Shown here piece by piece: positions 1-7,895 of a stretch of DNA of 64,000 nt. Below the pieces are notes generated by a model, which saw only the letters and a program-made list of their open reading frames with translations, ran no database searches and was not told where the DNA came from. Location: assembly GCF_003259845.1 (NCBI RefSeq), contig NZ_QLMJ01000016.1, positions 186,001-250,000 of the forward strand, written 5' to 3'. How positions within the stretch are numbered: position 1 is the first letter of the stretch; the number at the start of each line of letters is the position of its first letter. This DNA comes from Actinoplanes lutulentus. GTDB taxonomy: Bacteria > Actinomycetota > Actinomycetes > Mycobacteriales > Micromonosporaceae. A program made the translations under genes and the position numbers.

Positions 1-302
1 TGTTCTGGGCCGCGAACAGCTTCGCCTGGGCCTTCGGCACCGGCCGCGCGTACGAGGAAGCCGGCAACCTGGCCAGCCGTCCGGAACTGATCATCGACAC
101 GAAGGAACGCCTGACCGAACCCCCGGCCGGCGTGACCGAAACCCCACTCACCAACGAGGGCTTCACGTATCGCTACACCGGCCTGCGCCTGCTCATCGAA
201 GCCGACGGCCGCCTGTACCTGGTCCCGGCGCCGTGGACAGCCACCAGTAAGACCCTCGTCCTCCCCTTCGACGACGAGATCCGCGTCCAGCTGCTCCCCT
301 GA
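1..302 (+). CDS. C-terminal part of an unidentified protein
   Basis: An open frame enters from the left edge (codons begin at position 3) and stops with TGA at 300-302, leaving about 99 C-terminal residues. It begins with an aromatic/alanine-rich stretch (FWAANSFAWAFGTGRAYEE) that could be the end of a membrane segment. A hydrophilic, beta-rich domain rich in R, L, V and P follows, ending VQLLP. No family motif was recognised and the start lies outside the window. It converges on the secreted-protein gene at 316, with only 13 bases between the two stop codons. Confidence 0.7.
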   Translation, partial: FWAANSFAWAFGTGRAYEEAGNLASRPELIIDTKERLTEPPAGVTETPLTNEGFTYRYTGLRLLIEADGRLYLVPAPWTATSKTLVLPFDDEIRVQLLP

Positions 303-315
303 ACGCCGGTGGCCG

Positions 316-1194
316 CTATCGGGGCAGCTTCGCGGCCGCCGCCACCCGGTTTCGCCACTCACGCCGGATGGCGAGCAACTCCGAACGGTGCTTCTCTTTC
401 CAGGCGTCGAGTCGCTGGTCGACCAGCCGCATCGCAGCGGTGTACGCGGGGCGCCGGCAGTCCACGTCGGCAGCGAAGATCGCCTTCATCTCGGCCAGCC
501 CGCGCCGCCATTCCGGGCTGTCCGGTACGCCCTCGAACCTCCACGCGAACAGGAAGTCCGAGCGGTCGTCGCCGACGTCATAGCCGTGGCGGCTCCTCAT
601 GCAATCGTCGTACCCTCGCCAGGCGTCGACGACCGTCCGGTCCCGATAGACCGGCGCCAGCATGTCCTCGAAGGCGGCGAGCTCATAGGCGCCGGCAGGC
701 GGATCGACATCGAGATATGACCGGTACTCGTACGGGCTCCTGCATCCGTTGAGGACACCCACGTCCTCGGGCCTGACCGGCACGTCATCGGTGACACCCG
801 CCTGCCGCAGATGCACCCCCGCGTACTCGTTCAGCTCAAACCGGCGGGTACCCGCGGTCAAGGAGTCGACGATCGTCGCCCGGCCATTGCCGTAACCAAG
901 ATCAGCGTCGGTGAAATCGCGATAGAAATCGGCGTACGGCAGCTTGTTGTAGGGACGGCCGTGAGCACGCATGCACTCCGCGGTGCCGCCTTCGACACGG
1001 TGATAGTTCAGCAGCTGCGTGGCCCGCAACTCCGCCAGGTCGCCGGCGATGCTGATGTGCAGAGCGTCAAGACGCGCAGCCGCGGCCACCAGGTCAAACC
1101 GCGACTCCCCCGCACCCCGGGGCGGCGCCGCAGGCGCGCTCCCACCAGCAAGCACCAGAATCCACGACACCACCGCCACCAGCCGAGACTTCAC
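316..1194 (-). CDS. Secreted hypothetical protein with repeated Cys-Met/His-Gly motifs
   Basis: The 292-residue protein has a classical Sec signal peptide: MKSR, a hydrophobic core VAVVSWILVLAGG, then SAPAAPP around residues 20-25. The mature part is acidic and helical. It carries two related short motifs, TAECMRAHGRPY (about residue 72) and YDDCMRSRHGYDV (about 199), plus two further Cys (GCRSPY, VDCRRPAY), which suggests two disulfides. Internal CM-x-HG motif duplication is seen in other actinobacterial secreted proteins of unknown role. It stands alone, and its promoter should lie in the 198-bp gap before 1393, which contains two small palindromes. Confidence 0.75.
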   Translation of the reverse strand: MKSRLVAVVSWILVLAGGSAPAAPPRGAGESRFDLVAAAARLDALHISIAGDLAELRATQLLNYHRVEGGTAECMRAHGRPYNKLPYADFYRDFTDADLGYGNGRATIVDSLTAGTRRFELNEYAGVHLRQAGVTDDVPVRPEDVGVLNGCRSPYEYRSYLDVDPPAGAYELAAFEDMLAPVYRDRTVVDAWRGYDDCMRSRHGYDVGDDRSDFLFAWRFEGVPDSPEWRRGLAEMKAIFAADVDCRRPAYTAAMRLVDQRLDAWKEKHRSELLAIRREWRNRVAAAAKLPR

Positions 1195-1276
1195 GACGGG
1201 TCAACGAACCAGAGCGCGCGCCGGATACGTCGCCTCACCGTGCCGGCGGAAGAGGCGACTCGGTATTGTCATTCTT

Positions 1277-1313
1277 GAAAGCTTTCGGTGTGCGCAGGTT
1301 CGCGATCATCGCG
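1277..1313. promoter_or_regulatory. Two short palindromes in the divergent promoter gap
   Basis: GAAAGCTTTC (1277-1286) and CGCGATCATCGCG (1301-1313) lie close together in an unusually AT-rich patch between the divergent genes at 1194 and 1393. They look like candidate operators or promoter elements, but no regulator is adjacent. Confidence 0.3.
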
Positions 1314-1392
1314 TTTATTCCACAACATTTCTTAATGTGAAGATCGGGCAAATGCCGTCGGTGATACCGGCGAGGCCGCGGACAATGGAGGC

Positions 1393-2211
1393 ATGGCGCA
1401 GCAGCTTTCCTTGTTCCCGACCAGGCATCTCCGGGATCGGACGCTGCGCCGCAATTATTCGGCATCGGCCGAGGAGTTCCGGCGGGAGCACGAGCGGCAC
1501 CGGTCCTGGGGTCTCACACAACGGCACGCCCGGCGACTGCACCAGTTACGAGACCAGGGCAACAGCGCTCCCGCGGCGATTTCCGGGCTCCCTTCACCCG
1601 TCGGCGATGCTTGTCCACCAGGGCCTCCCGCCGAAACGCCACGTAGCAAGACAGACCAGGGCGTGTCGCCCACGACGGCCCCAACGGTGACGCCCGGGCC
1701 GACACCAATGGTGACGCCCGGGCCAGCCCCGTTGATGACACCCGGGCCAGCACCGTTGATGACACCCGGGCCAGCACCGCTGGTGACACCCGGGCCAGCA
1801 CCGGCCAGGCCCGACAATGTGCCTGCGGCGGGCGAAGGCCCAGGCCACGACGATCCTGACCAGACCGTCCGCGATCCTCTATCCGAGGCGAAGACCGCCG
1901 ATCCGACATCGACGCTCGGCATGCCACGTCCCGCCGCGCGCTCGCGCCGAGCGAGGAGCCCAGGCCGGCGAGGTCAACACCGCCCGGCACCCGGAAGCCC
2001 GCACCGCCGAGACCGGACTACGGCCAGCCACCGGCGAACCCCGAACCCCGGCACTCTGAAACTGCCCGTGCGACAAAACCTCGGACCCACCCGGCCCACC
2101 TACCAGAGCGGGCATCCCGAGACACGCGCATCACGGCCCAGCACCACAACTAACCGCCAGCAGAATCAGCACCGAAAACAGCGCATTCAGAAACGCGGTC
2201 CACCCGGCTAA
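1393..2211 (+). CDS. Proline/threonine-rich repeat protein of unknown function
   Basis: The ORF encodes 272 residues. The first ~55 residues are charged and helical (MAQQLSLFPTRHLRDRTLRR..., then many R/E/H) and look like a real N-terminal domain. The middle carries five copies of an octapeptide of the form VTPGPAPL (about residues 99-138). The rest is Arg/Pro/Thr-rich low complexity. The ATG is preceded by GGAGG only one base away, so spacing is poor. The C-terminal half could be non-genuine in a GC-rich genome, because antisense ORFs of similar length overlap it. The gene ends 4 bp into the convergent MocR gene. Confidence 0.5.
   Translation: MAQQLSLFPTRHLRDRTLRRNYSASAEEFRREHERHRSWGLTQRHARRLHQLRDQGNSAPAAISGLPSPVGDACPPGPPAETPRSKTDQGVSPTTAPTVTPGPTPMVTPGPAPLMTPGPAPLMTPGPAPLVTPGPAPARPDNVPAAGEGPGHDDPDQTVRDPLSEAKTADPTSTLGMPRPAARSRRARSPGRRGQHRPAPGSPHRRDRTTASHRRTPNPGTLKLPVRQNLGPTRPTYQSGHPETRASRPSTTTNRQQNQHRKQRIQKRGPPG
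1687..1806 (+). repeat. 24-bp tandem repeat, 5 copies, in frame
   Basis: Five codon-aligned 24-bp units of the form gtgacrcccgggccagcacc + 4 bases are stacked without gaps and encode V/M-T-P-G-P-A/T-P-L/M. Inner copies are nearly identical and the outer ones carry a few substitutions, as expected for a minisatellite expanded by slippage or recombination. Confidence 0.9.
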
Positions 2212-3830
2212 TAAATTGACGCCGCCTCCACATTCCGCACCTGAATGGGAGTGACTCCGGACGTACTTACATTGGCAGTTCCGCACGCGGGATCAAGGAC
2301 GCGGGCTCTTGCGAAACGGCCCTGCGCGCGGCGCGGCGCGGCGCGGCGGTCGGCGCGGCGGGTCGCGGAGCTGGCGGGCTGGCGGGCTGGCGGGCTGGCG
2401 GGCTGGCGGGCTGGCGGGCTGGCGGCTAGCCGTTCGGGCTCGCGGGGGGCGAGGGTGCTGGTCAGGGTGTCGATCGCGCTGTCGTAGGCGTGCTGCGGCG
2501 GCGTGGCGTAGCCGACGACGATGCCCAGTGGCGAGTCCTGGGGGCGGGAATAGAAGCGGCTGAGGCCGTCTACGGCGATGCCGCGGTCGGAGAGGTGTGC
2601 CAGGATCTCGCTCTCGGTGCCTGTTGAGGCCGGCAGGTGCAGGACCGCGTGCAGGCCGGCGGCGATCCCCGAGAGCCGGGCGCCGGGCAGGCGCGCCGCC
2701 ACCGCGTGGCCGAGGTGGTCGCGGCGTTTGCGGTACCGGAGACGGCAGCGCCGCAGGTGCCGGTCGAGATCGCCGCGGCGGATCATGTGGGCCAGGGCCA
2801 GCTGATCGATCACGTTGACGTAGGCCTCGTCGTACCGCATCGCCTCGCGCAACGCCGGCACCAGCGCGGTCGGAGCGGCGATCCAGGCGATGCGCAGCGC
2901 CGGCGCCACCGTCTTGCTGACCGTTCCGGTGTAGACGACGTGCTCGGGCGCGAGGCCCTGCAGAGCGCCGACGGGCTGCCGGTCGTACCGGAACTCCCCG
3001 TCGTAGTCGTCCTCGACGACGACGGCGCCGGTACGCCGCGCCCAGTCGAGCAGCTGGACCCGCCGCTGCGGGCCGAGGGTGACCCCGAGCGGGAACTGAT
3101 GCGCCGGGGTGAGCACGACGGCCGCCGCATCGCCGAGGTCGTCGACGACCAGGCCATCGGCGTCGACGGGCACCCGGCGAACCCGGTGGCCCAGGTGTCC
3201 GGCGAGAGCCGGGTAGTCGAGCAGCGTCGGATCCTCGAAGGCCACCGTCTGCCCGGCCACCATCAGGATCAGGCGCAGGGCGTGCGTGTACCCGGCGCAC
3301 ACGATGATGTTCGACGGTGCGGTGATCACACCCCGGGCCCGGCCGAGATAGTCGGCGAGGGCGGCGCGCAGTTCCCGCGATCCGGTGGGGTCGCCGTAGG
3401 CCAGCGCGTCATTCGGCATGGTCTGCAGCACGTGCCGGGTCGCGGCCAGCCACTCGCGGCGCGGGAACATCGACAGATCCGGCAGCCCGGGCCGCAGGTC
3501 GAACCCGGGCACCGGCGGCCGGAACGGCCCGGTGGGCGGCAGCTCCGGACGGGGCGCCGGACCGTGCCGGGGCGCGACCAGCATGCCGGATCGCGGTCGG
3601 GCGGTCAGATATCCCTCGGCGGCGAGCTGCTCGTAGACCTGGGTGACGGTTCCCCGCGCGAAGCCGAGCTCCTGGGCCAGAGCCCGCGACGAGGGCAGCC
3701 GGTCACCGGGCGCGAGCCGTCCACTGCGTACCGCCTCGCGCAGGGCCTGTTCGAGCCCGTGGCGCCGGCCGTGCTCCCGGTCGATGCGCAGGTGAAGATC
3801 CCAGCCGGTTCTGGCCCACTGATCCGCCAT
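2208..3830 (-). CDS. MocR/PdxR-type GntR regulator with aminotransferase-like domain
   Basis: N-terminal GntR winged helix (residues ~10-75: LEQALREAVRSGRLAPG, LPSSRALAQELGFARGTV, YEQLAAEGYL) is followed by a fold-type I aminotransferase domain (~110-460). The latter has the PLP-lysine motif VSKTVAPALR and the ADD-like VVVEDDYDGEF. This is the MocR architecture, in which PLP or a PLP adduct acts as effector and the protein usually controls a divergent vitamin B6 or amino-acid gene plus itself. Family members are about 460-490 residues. This one is 540 because of an Ala/Pro/Arg-rich tail encoded by an octamer repeat tract. A palindrome just upstream of the start codon fits autoregulation. Confidence 0.88.
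   Translation of the reverse strand: MADQWARTGWDLHLRIDREHGRRHGLEQALREAVRSGRLAPGDRLPSSRALAQELGFARGTVTQVYEQLAAEGYLTARPRSGMLVAPRHGPAPRPELPPTGPFRPPVPGFDLRPGLPDLSMFPRREWLAATRHVLQTMPNDALAYGDPTGSRELRAALADYLGRARGVITAPSNIIVCAGYTHALRLILMVAGQTVAFEDPTLLDYPALAGHLGHRVRRVPVDADGLVVDDLGDAAAVVLTPAHQFPLGVTLGPQRRVQLLDWARRTGAVVVEDDYDGEFRYDRQPVGALQGLAPEHVVYTGTVSKTVAPALRIAWIAAPTALVPALREAMRYDEAYVNVIDQLALAHMIRRGDLDRHLRRCRLRYRKRRDHLGHAVAARLPGARLSGIAAGLHAVLHLPASTGTESEILAHLSDRGIAVDGLSRFYSRPQDSPLGIVVGYATPPQHAYDSAIDTLTSTLAPREPERLAASPPARQPASPPARQPASSATRRADRRAAPRRAQGRFARARVLDPACGTANVSTSGVTPIQVRNVEAASIY
2373..2420. repeat. Octanucleotide tandem repeat (GGCGGGCT x6)
   Basis: Six perfect head-to-tail copies of GGCGGGCT are followed by a degenerate seventh. 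The tract lies in the 3' part of the MocR gene, after the aminotransferase domain, and is read on the minus strand as ARQPASPP repeats. Eight is not a multiple of three, so gain or loss of one unit shifts the frame of the C-terminal tail. Confidence 0.95.
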
Positions 3831-3834
3831 GCGA

Positions 3835-3856
3835 CTGGACTATATCGATGGTCCAG
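3835..3856. promoter_or_regulatory. Probable MocR operator (CTGGAC-N10-GTCCAG)
   Basis: CTGGAC (3835-3840) and GTCCAG (3851-3856) form a perfect inverted repeat 4 bases upstream of the MocR start codon, inside the 152-bp gap to the NADAR gene. Position and symmetry suit an autoregulatory site. A short in-frame ORF starting at 3878 lies in the gap, but nothing about it resembles a known MocR target. Confidence 0.5.
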
Positions 3857-3982
3857 ATGATTCCTACGGTGAAGGCATGAAGCATCTCGCGATGGCCATC
3901 GGCCTGACTGCGCACCTGTCCGGGAGCAGGGACGAAAGATATCGGAGGCGGTTCTGGAGGCCGATGAGGCACACTCGCGGGC

Positions 3983-4528
3983 ATGTCCGCGACACCCCGC
4001 AGCGTCACTGAACTGCTGACGATCGATACGAAGCTCAAGTACCTCTATTTCTGGGGGCATCAGCCGGAGCGGGACGGCAGTGTCGGTGCCGGGTGTCTGA
4101 GTCAGTGGTCGGCGGAGTCGTTCAGCGTGGACGGGCGGCGGTTCTCGACCGCCGAGCACTACATGATGTGGCGCAAGGCGACGCTGTTCGGCGACGAGGC
4201 CACGGCCGAGCGGATCCTGGCCGCGCCGCACCCGAAGGCGGCGAAGGACCTCGGCGGGCGGGCGACCGGATTTGATCAGCAGACCTGGAACGAGCACCGG
4301 TTCGCGATCGTGGTGGACGGCAACCTCGCCAAGTTCACCCAGCATCCGGCGCTCGGCACCTATCTGCTCGGCACCGGCGGGCGGGTGCTGGTCGAGGCCA
4401 GCCCGATGGACCGGATCTGGGGCATCGGCCTGGGCCGCGACGACGAACGCGCCGCCGACCCGCGCCGGTGGCGTGGCCTGAACCTGCTGGGTTTCGCCCT
4501 CATGGAGGTCCGCGACCGGCTCGGATAG
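3983..4528 (+). CDS. NADAR family protein (YbiA-like N-glycosidase)
   Basis: The 181 residues cover the whole NADAR domain (formerly DUF1768). It has YLYFWGHQP near the start, CLSQWSAESF, the helix AEHYMMWRKATLFGD, NLAKFTQHPAL, the core LVEASPMDRIWGIGLG and the ending WRGLNLLGFALMEVR. Family members act on ADP-ribose-like or riboflavin-pathway N-glycosidic bonds. In bacteria they are linked to clearing reactive riboflavin intermediates or to reversal of ADP-ribosylation; which applies here cannot be told. No obvious Shine-Dalgarno precedes the ATG. A hairpin overlaps the stop codon. Confidence 0.9.
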   Translation: MSATPRSVTELLTIDTKLKYLYFWGHQPERDGSVGAGCLSQWSAESFSVDGRRFSTAEHYMMWRKATLFGDEATAERILAAPHPKAAKDLGGRATGFDQQTWNEHRFAIVVDGNLAKFTQHPALGTYLLGTGGRVLVEASPMDRIWGIGLGRDDERAADPRRWRGLNLLGFALMEVRDRLG

Positions 4529-4544
4529 GCCTCCGGCCGAGGCC
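4528..4544 (+). terminator. Short GC hairpin at the NADAR stop codon
   Basis: GGCCTC and GAGGCC pair around the 5-base loop CGGCC, starting on the last base of the stop codon. There is no U-tract, which is common for actinobacterial terminators. Confidence 0.4.
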
Positions 4545-4617
4545 CTGTCGCCGTTCCTCGCCGCTCACTCCGGACAGCGATTCAGAGAGAGTCCAGTCGC
4601 TGTGCAGTGGGGTTGCC

Positions 4618-4623
4618 TAGCTT
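4618..4623 (+). promoter_or_regulatory. Candidate -10 box (TAGCTT) for a leaderless start
   Basis: TAGCTT ends 6 bases before the GTG at 4630. No Shine-Dalgarno precedes that GTG, so transcription probably starts at or next to the start codon. No clear -35 was found. Confidence 0.45.
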
Positions 4624-4629
4624 GCTGGC

Positions 4630-7161
4630 GTGACATCGAACGCAGTGGAAGAGGCCGACGTCGTCGTCATCGGGTCGGGGATGGGTGGGCTGGCCGCGGC
4701 GCGGATGCTGGCGCAGTTCGGCGGGCGGCGGGTGGTGGTGCTGGAGCAGCACTACACGCTCGGCGGGATGACTCACGAGTTCTCGCGGGAGGGGCGGTTC
4801 CGGTTCGGGACCGGGCTGCATTACATCGCCGCCAACGCCGGGCCGTTCCTGAACTTCATGACCGACGGGCGGGTGCAGCTTCAGCCGCTGCCGGACGACT
4901 ACGACCTGCTGCACTTCCCGGATTTCGACTTCGCCGTGCCGGCCGGGCGGGAACAGTACGCCGCCCGCCTCAAGGAGCGGTTCCCCGCCGAAGCTCGCGC
5001 CATCGACCGCTACTTCCGTACGGTCCGGCGGGCCACGGTCGGTCTGGTCGCTCGCAACATCTTCTCCTCGTTCTCCGCGCCGGTACGCCGGCTCGGGTTC
5101 GCCGCCGCCGAACTGCTCTCTCCCGCTACCTATCGCACCTCGCGGGACCAGCTCGAACGCAGCATCCGGGACCCGCGGCTGCGGGCGATCCTGGCCGCGC
5201 GCTGGGGCCTCTACGGCACCCCGCCGGAGCGGAGCGCGTTCGGTTATCACGCCGCGGTGCCGACGACGTTCTTCCTGGAGGGCACCGCGCATCCGGTCGG
5301 TGGCCCGCACGAGGTGAACCGGATCGTTCTGGAAATCCTCGGGCGGCTCGGTGTCGAGGTACGGGCCCGGCAGCAGGTCACCGCGATCCGCACGGAGAAC
5401 AACCGGGTGACCGGCGTCGACGTCGAGGACACCGCCACCGGCCGCCGCTATCGGGTGAACGCGCCGACGGTGGTGTCGGCGGCCGGGGTACGCAACACCT
5501 ACGCGATGCTCGGGCGGGAGCAGCCCGGCCTGCCCTCCGAGCCGTCCGCGGTGATGCTGTTCCTCGGGCTGAACCGGTCACCGGCGGAGCTGGGCCCCCG
5601 GGGTGAGAACCACTGGCTCATCGATGACGGCCACACCGTGTACGTCTCGTTCGCCTCGCTGAACAACCCGGCTGCCCGCCACCACACCGTGGAGATCCTC
5701 GAACTTGTCGACCCGTCCACCTTCGACCGGTGGCGGGGCACCGACCCGGAGCAGCGGCCGGAGGAGTACCGCAGGCTCAAGGAGGAGCTGACCGAACGTC
5801 TGATCGCCCGTCTCGACAAACAGTGGCCCGGCATCCGGGAGATGATCGCGTTCGCCGAGCTCGCCACACCGCTGTCGTTCGAGACGTACCAGCGCAGTGT
5901 TCTCGGTTCCTTCTACGGGCTGGCGGCGACTCCGGAACGGTTGCGATCGACGGTGGCCGGTCCGCGTACCGAAGTGAAGGGGTTGGTTGTCGCAGGCCAG
6001 GACGCGTGGGGCACGGGGGTGGTGGGCGCGCTGTCCGGCGGATTGATGGCCGCGAACGTGGTGCTCCCGGGCAGGCAGGTCGGCGCGATGTGGCGCGCCC
6101 TGCAGAAGGCATCGCCGAAGCCGCTGCCACACAAGGACGGTGAGTGGCAGGGTTATCTGACGGTCGCCGCCGTCGAGGAACTGACCCCGTCGATCCGCCG
6201 GATCCGGCTCGCGGCGATGGGCGGCGGGCCGATCCCGTTCACGTTCCGCGCCGGGCAGTACCTGAAGATCGACCTGCCGGTGGCGGTCGAACCGATCGAA
6301 CGCTCCTATTCGATCTCCAGCGGGCCGGGTGTCACGGACCATGTCGAGATCGCGGTGAAGCGGGAGCCGGACGGTCTCGGCTCCACGTTCCTGCACGACG
6401 AGCTGGAGCCGGGCCAGGCGTTGCGGGTGACCGGCCCGGTCGGCGAATTCGTGTGGGAACACGAAGACGGAACGCTGCTGCTGATCGCCGGCGGCATCGG
6501 CATCACGCCCCTGATGAGTGTCCTGGCCGCTGCCGCGGACGCCGGCCACACCGGACGCATCGTGCTGCTGGCCGGTTGCCGGACCGAGGAGGAGATCCCG
6601 TTCCGGGGTGAGTTGAAGCAGCTCCAGGGCCGGTTGCCGGGTTTGGAGGTCGTCTACTTCCTCTCCCAAGTGGGACACGGCAGCCGCATCGATCTGGAGG
6701 CATTGCGCGCCTACCAAGATGTCACCAGGGTTCACCTTTGCGGCCCGGCCGCGATGATGCAGGACGTCATCGGGCATCTGACCAGCCTCGGTGTCCCCCG
6801 CGATGCCGTGCACACCGAGGCGTTTGTGTCCGGACGCAGCCGGGAGACCCGCCGGGAACGCGCGCACGTCATCGCTCTGGCCGCCGAGAAAGCGGGTGTG
6901 ACCCGGTTCAACATCCGCGACGACGACACGACTTTCCCCTGTTCGCCGGGGCAGACCGTGCTCGACGCCGCCAACGCCGCCGGCGAGCCGTTCCCGCAGT
7001 CGTGCGGTGAGGGTGCCTGCGGCACGTGCCGGGTGCGGATCGTCGCGGGCGCCTACGAGACCGATCCGCGTGGCATGTTCTCCACCGAGGAGCTGGCCGC
7101 CGGGTGGCGACTGGCCTGCCAGACCCTGCCGACCGAGGATCTGACGGTGACGCTCAGCTGA
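4630..7161 (+). CDS. Fusion: carotenoid/retinol saturase-like flavoprotein + ferredoxin reductase + [2Fe-2S] ferredoxin
   Basis: An 843-residue protein has three modules. (1) Residues ~8-475 are a phytoene-desaturase/retinol-saturase-type FAD oxidoreductase with the dinucleotide motif VVVIGSGMGGLAAARMLA, LGGMTHEFSREG, FGTGLHYIAAN and the C-terminal GQDAWGTGVVGALSGG. (2) Residues ~495-720 are a ferredoxin-NADP reductase-like domain with the FAD motif RSYSIS (~558), the NAD(P) motif GGIGITPLMS (~620) and LCGPAAMM (~702). (3) Residues ~755-843 are a plant-type ferredoxin with CGEGACGTC (Cys 792, 797, 800) and Cys 830. The chain NAD(P)H to FAD to 2Fe-2S to catalytic FAD could be complete in one polypeptide. 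Substrate unknown. The last 8 bp overlap the convergent YitT gene. Confidence 0.85.
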   Translation: MTSNAVEEADVVVIGSGMGGLAAARMLAQFGGRRVVVLEQHYTLGGMTHEFSREGRFRFGTGLHYIAANAGPFLNFMTDGRVQLQPLPDDYDLLHFPDFDFAVPAGREQYAARLKERFPAEARAIDRYFRTVRRATVGLVARNIFSSFSAPVRRLGFAAAELLSPATYRTSRDQLERSIRDPRLRAILAARWGLYGTPPERSAFGYHAAVPTTFFLEGTAHPVGGPHEVNRIVLEILGRLGVEVRARQQVTAIRTENNRVTGVDVEDTATGRRYRVNAPTVVSAAGVRNTYAMLGREQPGLPSEPSAVMLFLGLNRSPAELGPRGENHWLIDDGHTVYVSFASLNNPAARHHTVEILELVDPSTFDRWRGTDPEQRPEEYRRLKEELTERLIARLDKQWPGIREMIAFAELATPLSFETYQRSVLGSFYGLAATPERLRSTVAGPRTEVKGLVVAGQDAWGTGVVGALSGGLMAANVVLPGRQVGAMWRALQKASPKPLPHKDGEWQGYLTVAAVEELTPSIRRIRLAAMGGGPIPFTFRAGQYLKIDLPVAVEPIERSYSISSGPGVTDHVEIAVKREPDGLGSTFLHDELEPGQALRVTGPVGEFVWEHEDGTLLLIAGGIGITPLMSVLAAAADAGHTGRIVLLAGCRTEEEIPFRGELKQLQGRLPGLEVVYFLSQVGHGSRIDLEALRAYQDVTRVHLCGPAAMMQDVIGHLTSLGVPRDAVHTEAFVSGRSRETRRERAHVIALAAEKAGVTRFNIRDDDTTFPCSPGQTVLDAANAAGEPFPQSCGEGACGTCRVRIVAGAYETDPRGMFSTEELAAGWRLACQTLPTEDLTVTLS

Positions 7162-7777
7162 CGCTATATCGGCCCGGGCGGTGGTTCATCGCCAGGACCA
7201 TGTTGAGGACGACGGCGCCCGCCGCGGACAGCAGCGCGGCGCCGATCGGCAGCACGAGCAGCGACAGCAGAATGACGACGCCGTCGAGGGCCATCTGGAC
7301 GTACCCGGCGCGCCAGCCCCACCGGTCCTGGCTGATCAGGGCGATCACGTTGAAGCCGCCGAGACTCGCGCCATGGCGGAAAATGATCAGGATGCCGATA
7401 CCGGTCGCCAGGTTGCCGGCGATGGTGGCGTAGACCAGGGTCAGCTGGACCAGTGACATCATCGCCGGGTGCAGCAGGGAGAACAGCGAGACCAGACCGA
7501 TCCCGGCGGCCGAGCGGACCGTGAACGACCATCCGCGCCGGGTGATCGCCAGCAGCACGAACGGCACGTTCACCACGACGAACACGGCGGCCAGGGGCCA
7601 TCCGGTGGCCTGTTCGATGAGCAGGCCGAGCCCGGCGGTGCCGCCGGTCGCGATGCCGCCGGACTTCAGCAGGAACAGGCCGAACGACGCCAGGAACGCC
7701 CCGGTGACGATGCCGACCGCGTCCTCCACCGGGGTGTGGCGCAGGGTCGTCGGCTGGTGAAGGGTTTCCGTTGTCAC
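7154..7777 (-). CDS. YitT family membrane protein
   Basis: 207 residues with five hydrophobic segments and the YitT hallmarks FLLKSGGIATGGTAGLGLLI after the first helix, VNVPFVLLAI, and ATGIGILIIFRHGASLGGFN. These proteins are about 200-290 residues. The DUF2179 C-terminal domain of longer members is absent, so this is the short form. Function is unproven (transport has been suggested). A GTG start is used. The gene is monocistronic and convergent with the fusion flavoprotein. Confidence 0.88.
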   Translation of the reverse strand: MTTETLHQPTTLRHTPVEDAVGIVTGAFLASFGLFLLKSGGIATGGTAGLGLLIEQATGWPLAAVFVVVNVPFVLLAITRRGWSFTVRSAAGIGLVSLFSLLHPAMMSLVQLTLVYATIAGNLATGIGILIIFRHGASLGGFNVIALISQDRWGWRAGYVQMALDGVVILLSLLVLPIGAALLSAAGAVVLNMVLAMNHRPGRYSVS

Positions 7778-7895
7778 CCGATAATGATCAAGGCGGGCGC
7801 GCGATCTGCGCTATGTGATGTCTTCTGACTGGACAATCTGTCCAGCCCAAAGATCAACAGCTTGGGTACGCGTCAGCGAAAGAGCATTCTCGTCA

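Noticed and set aside
2637..3860. A 407-residue plus-strand frame
   Set aside because: It is opposite the MocR aminotransferase domain; no motif, antisense composition.
3829..4011. A 60-residue ORF between mocR and the NADAR gene
   Set aside because: It overlaps the probable operator and the NADAR start, with no motif or ribosome site.
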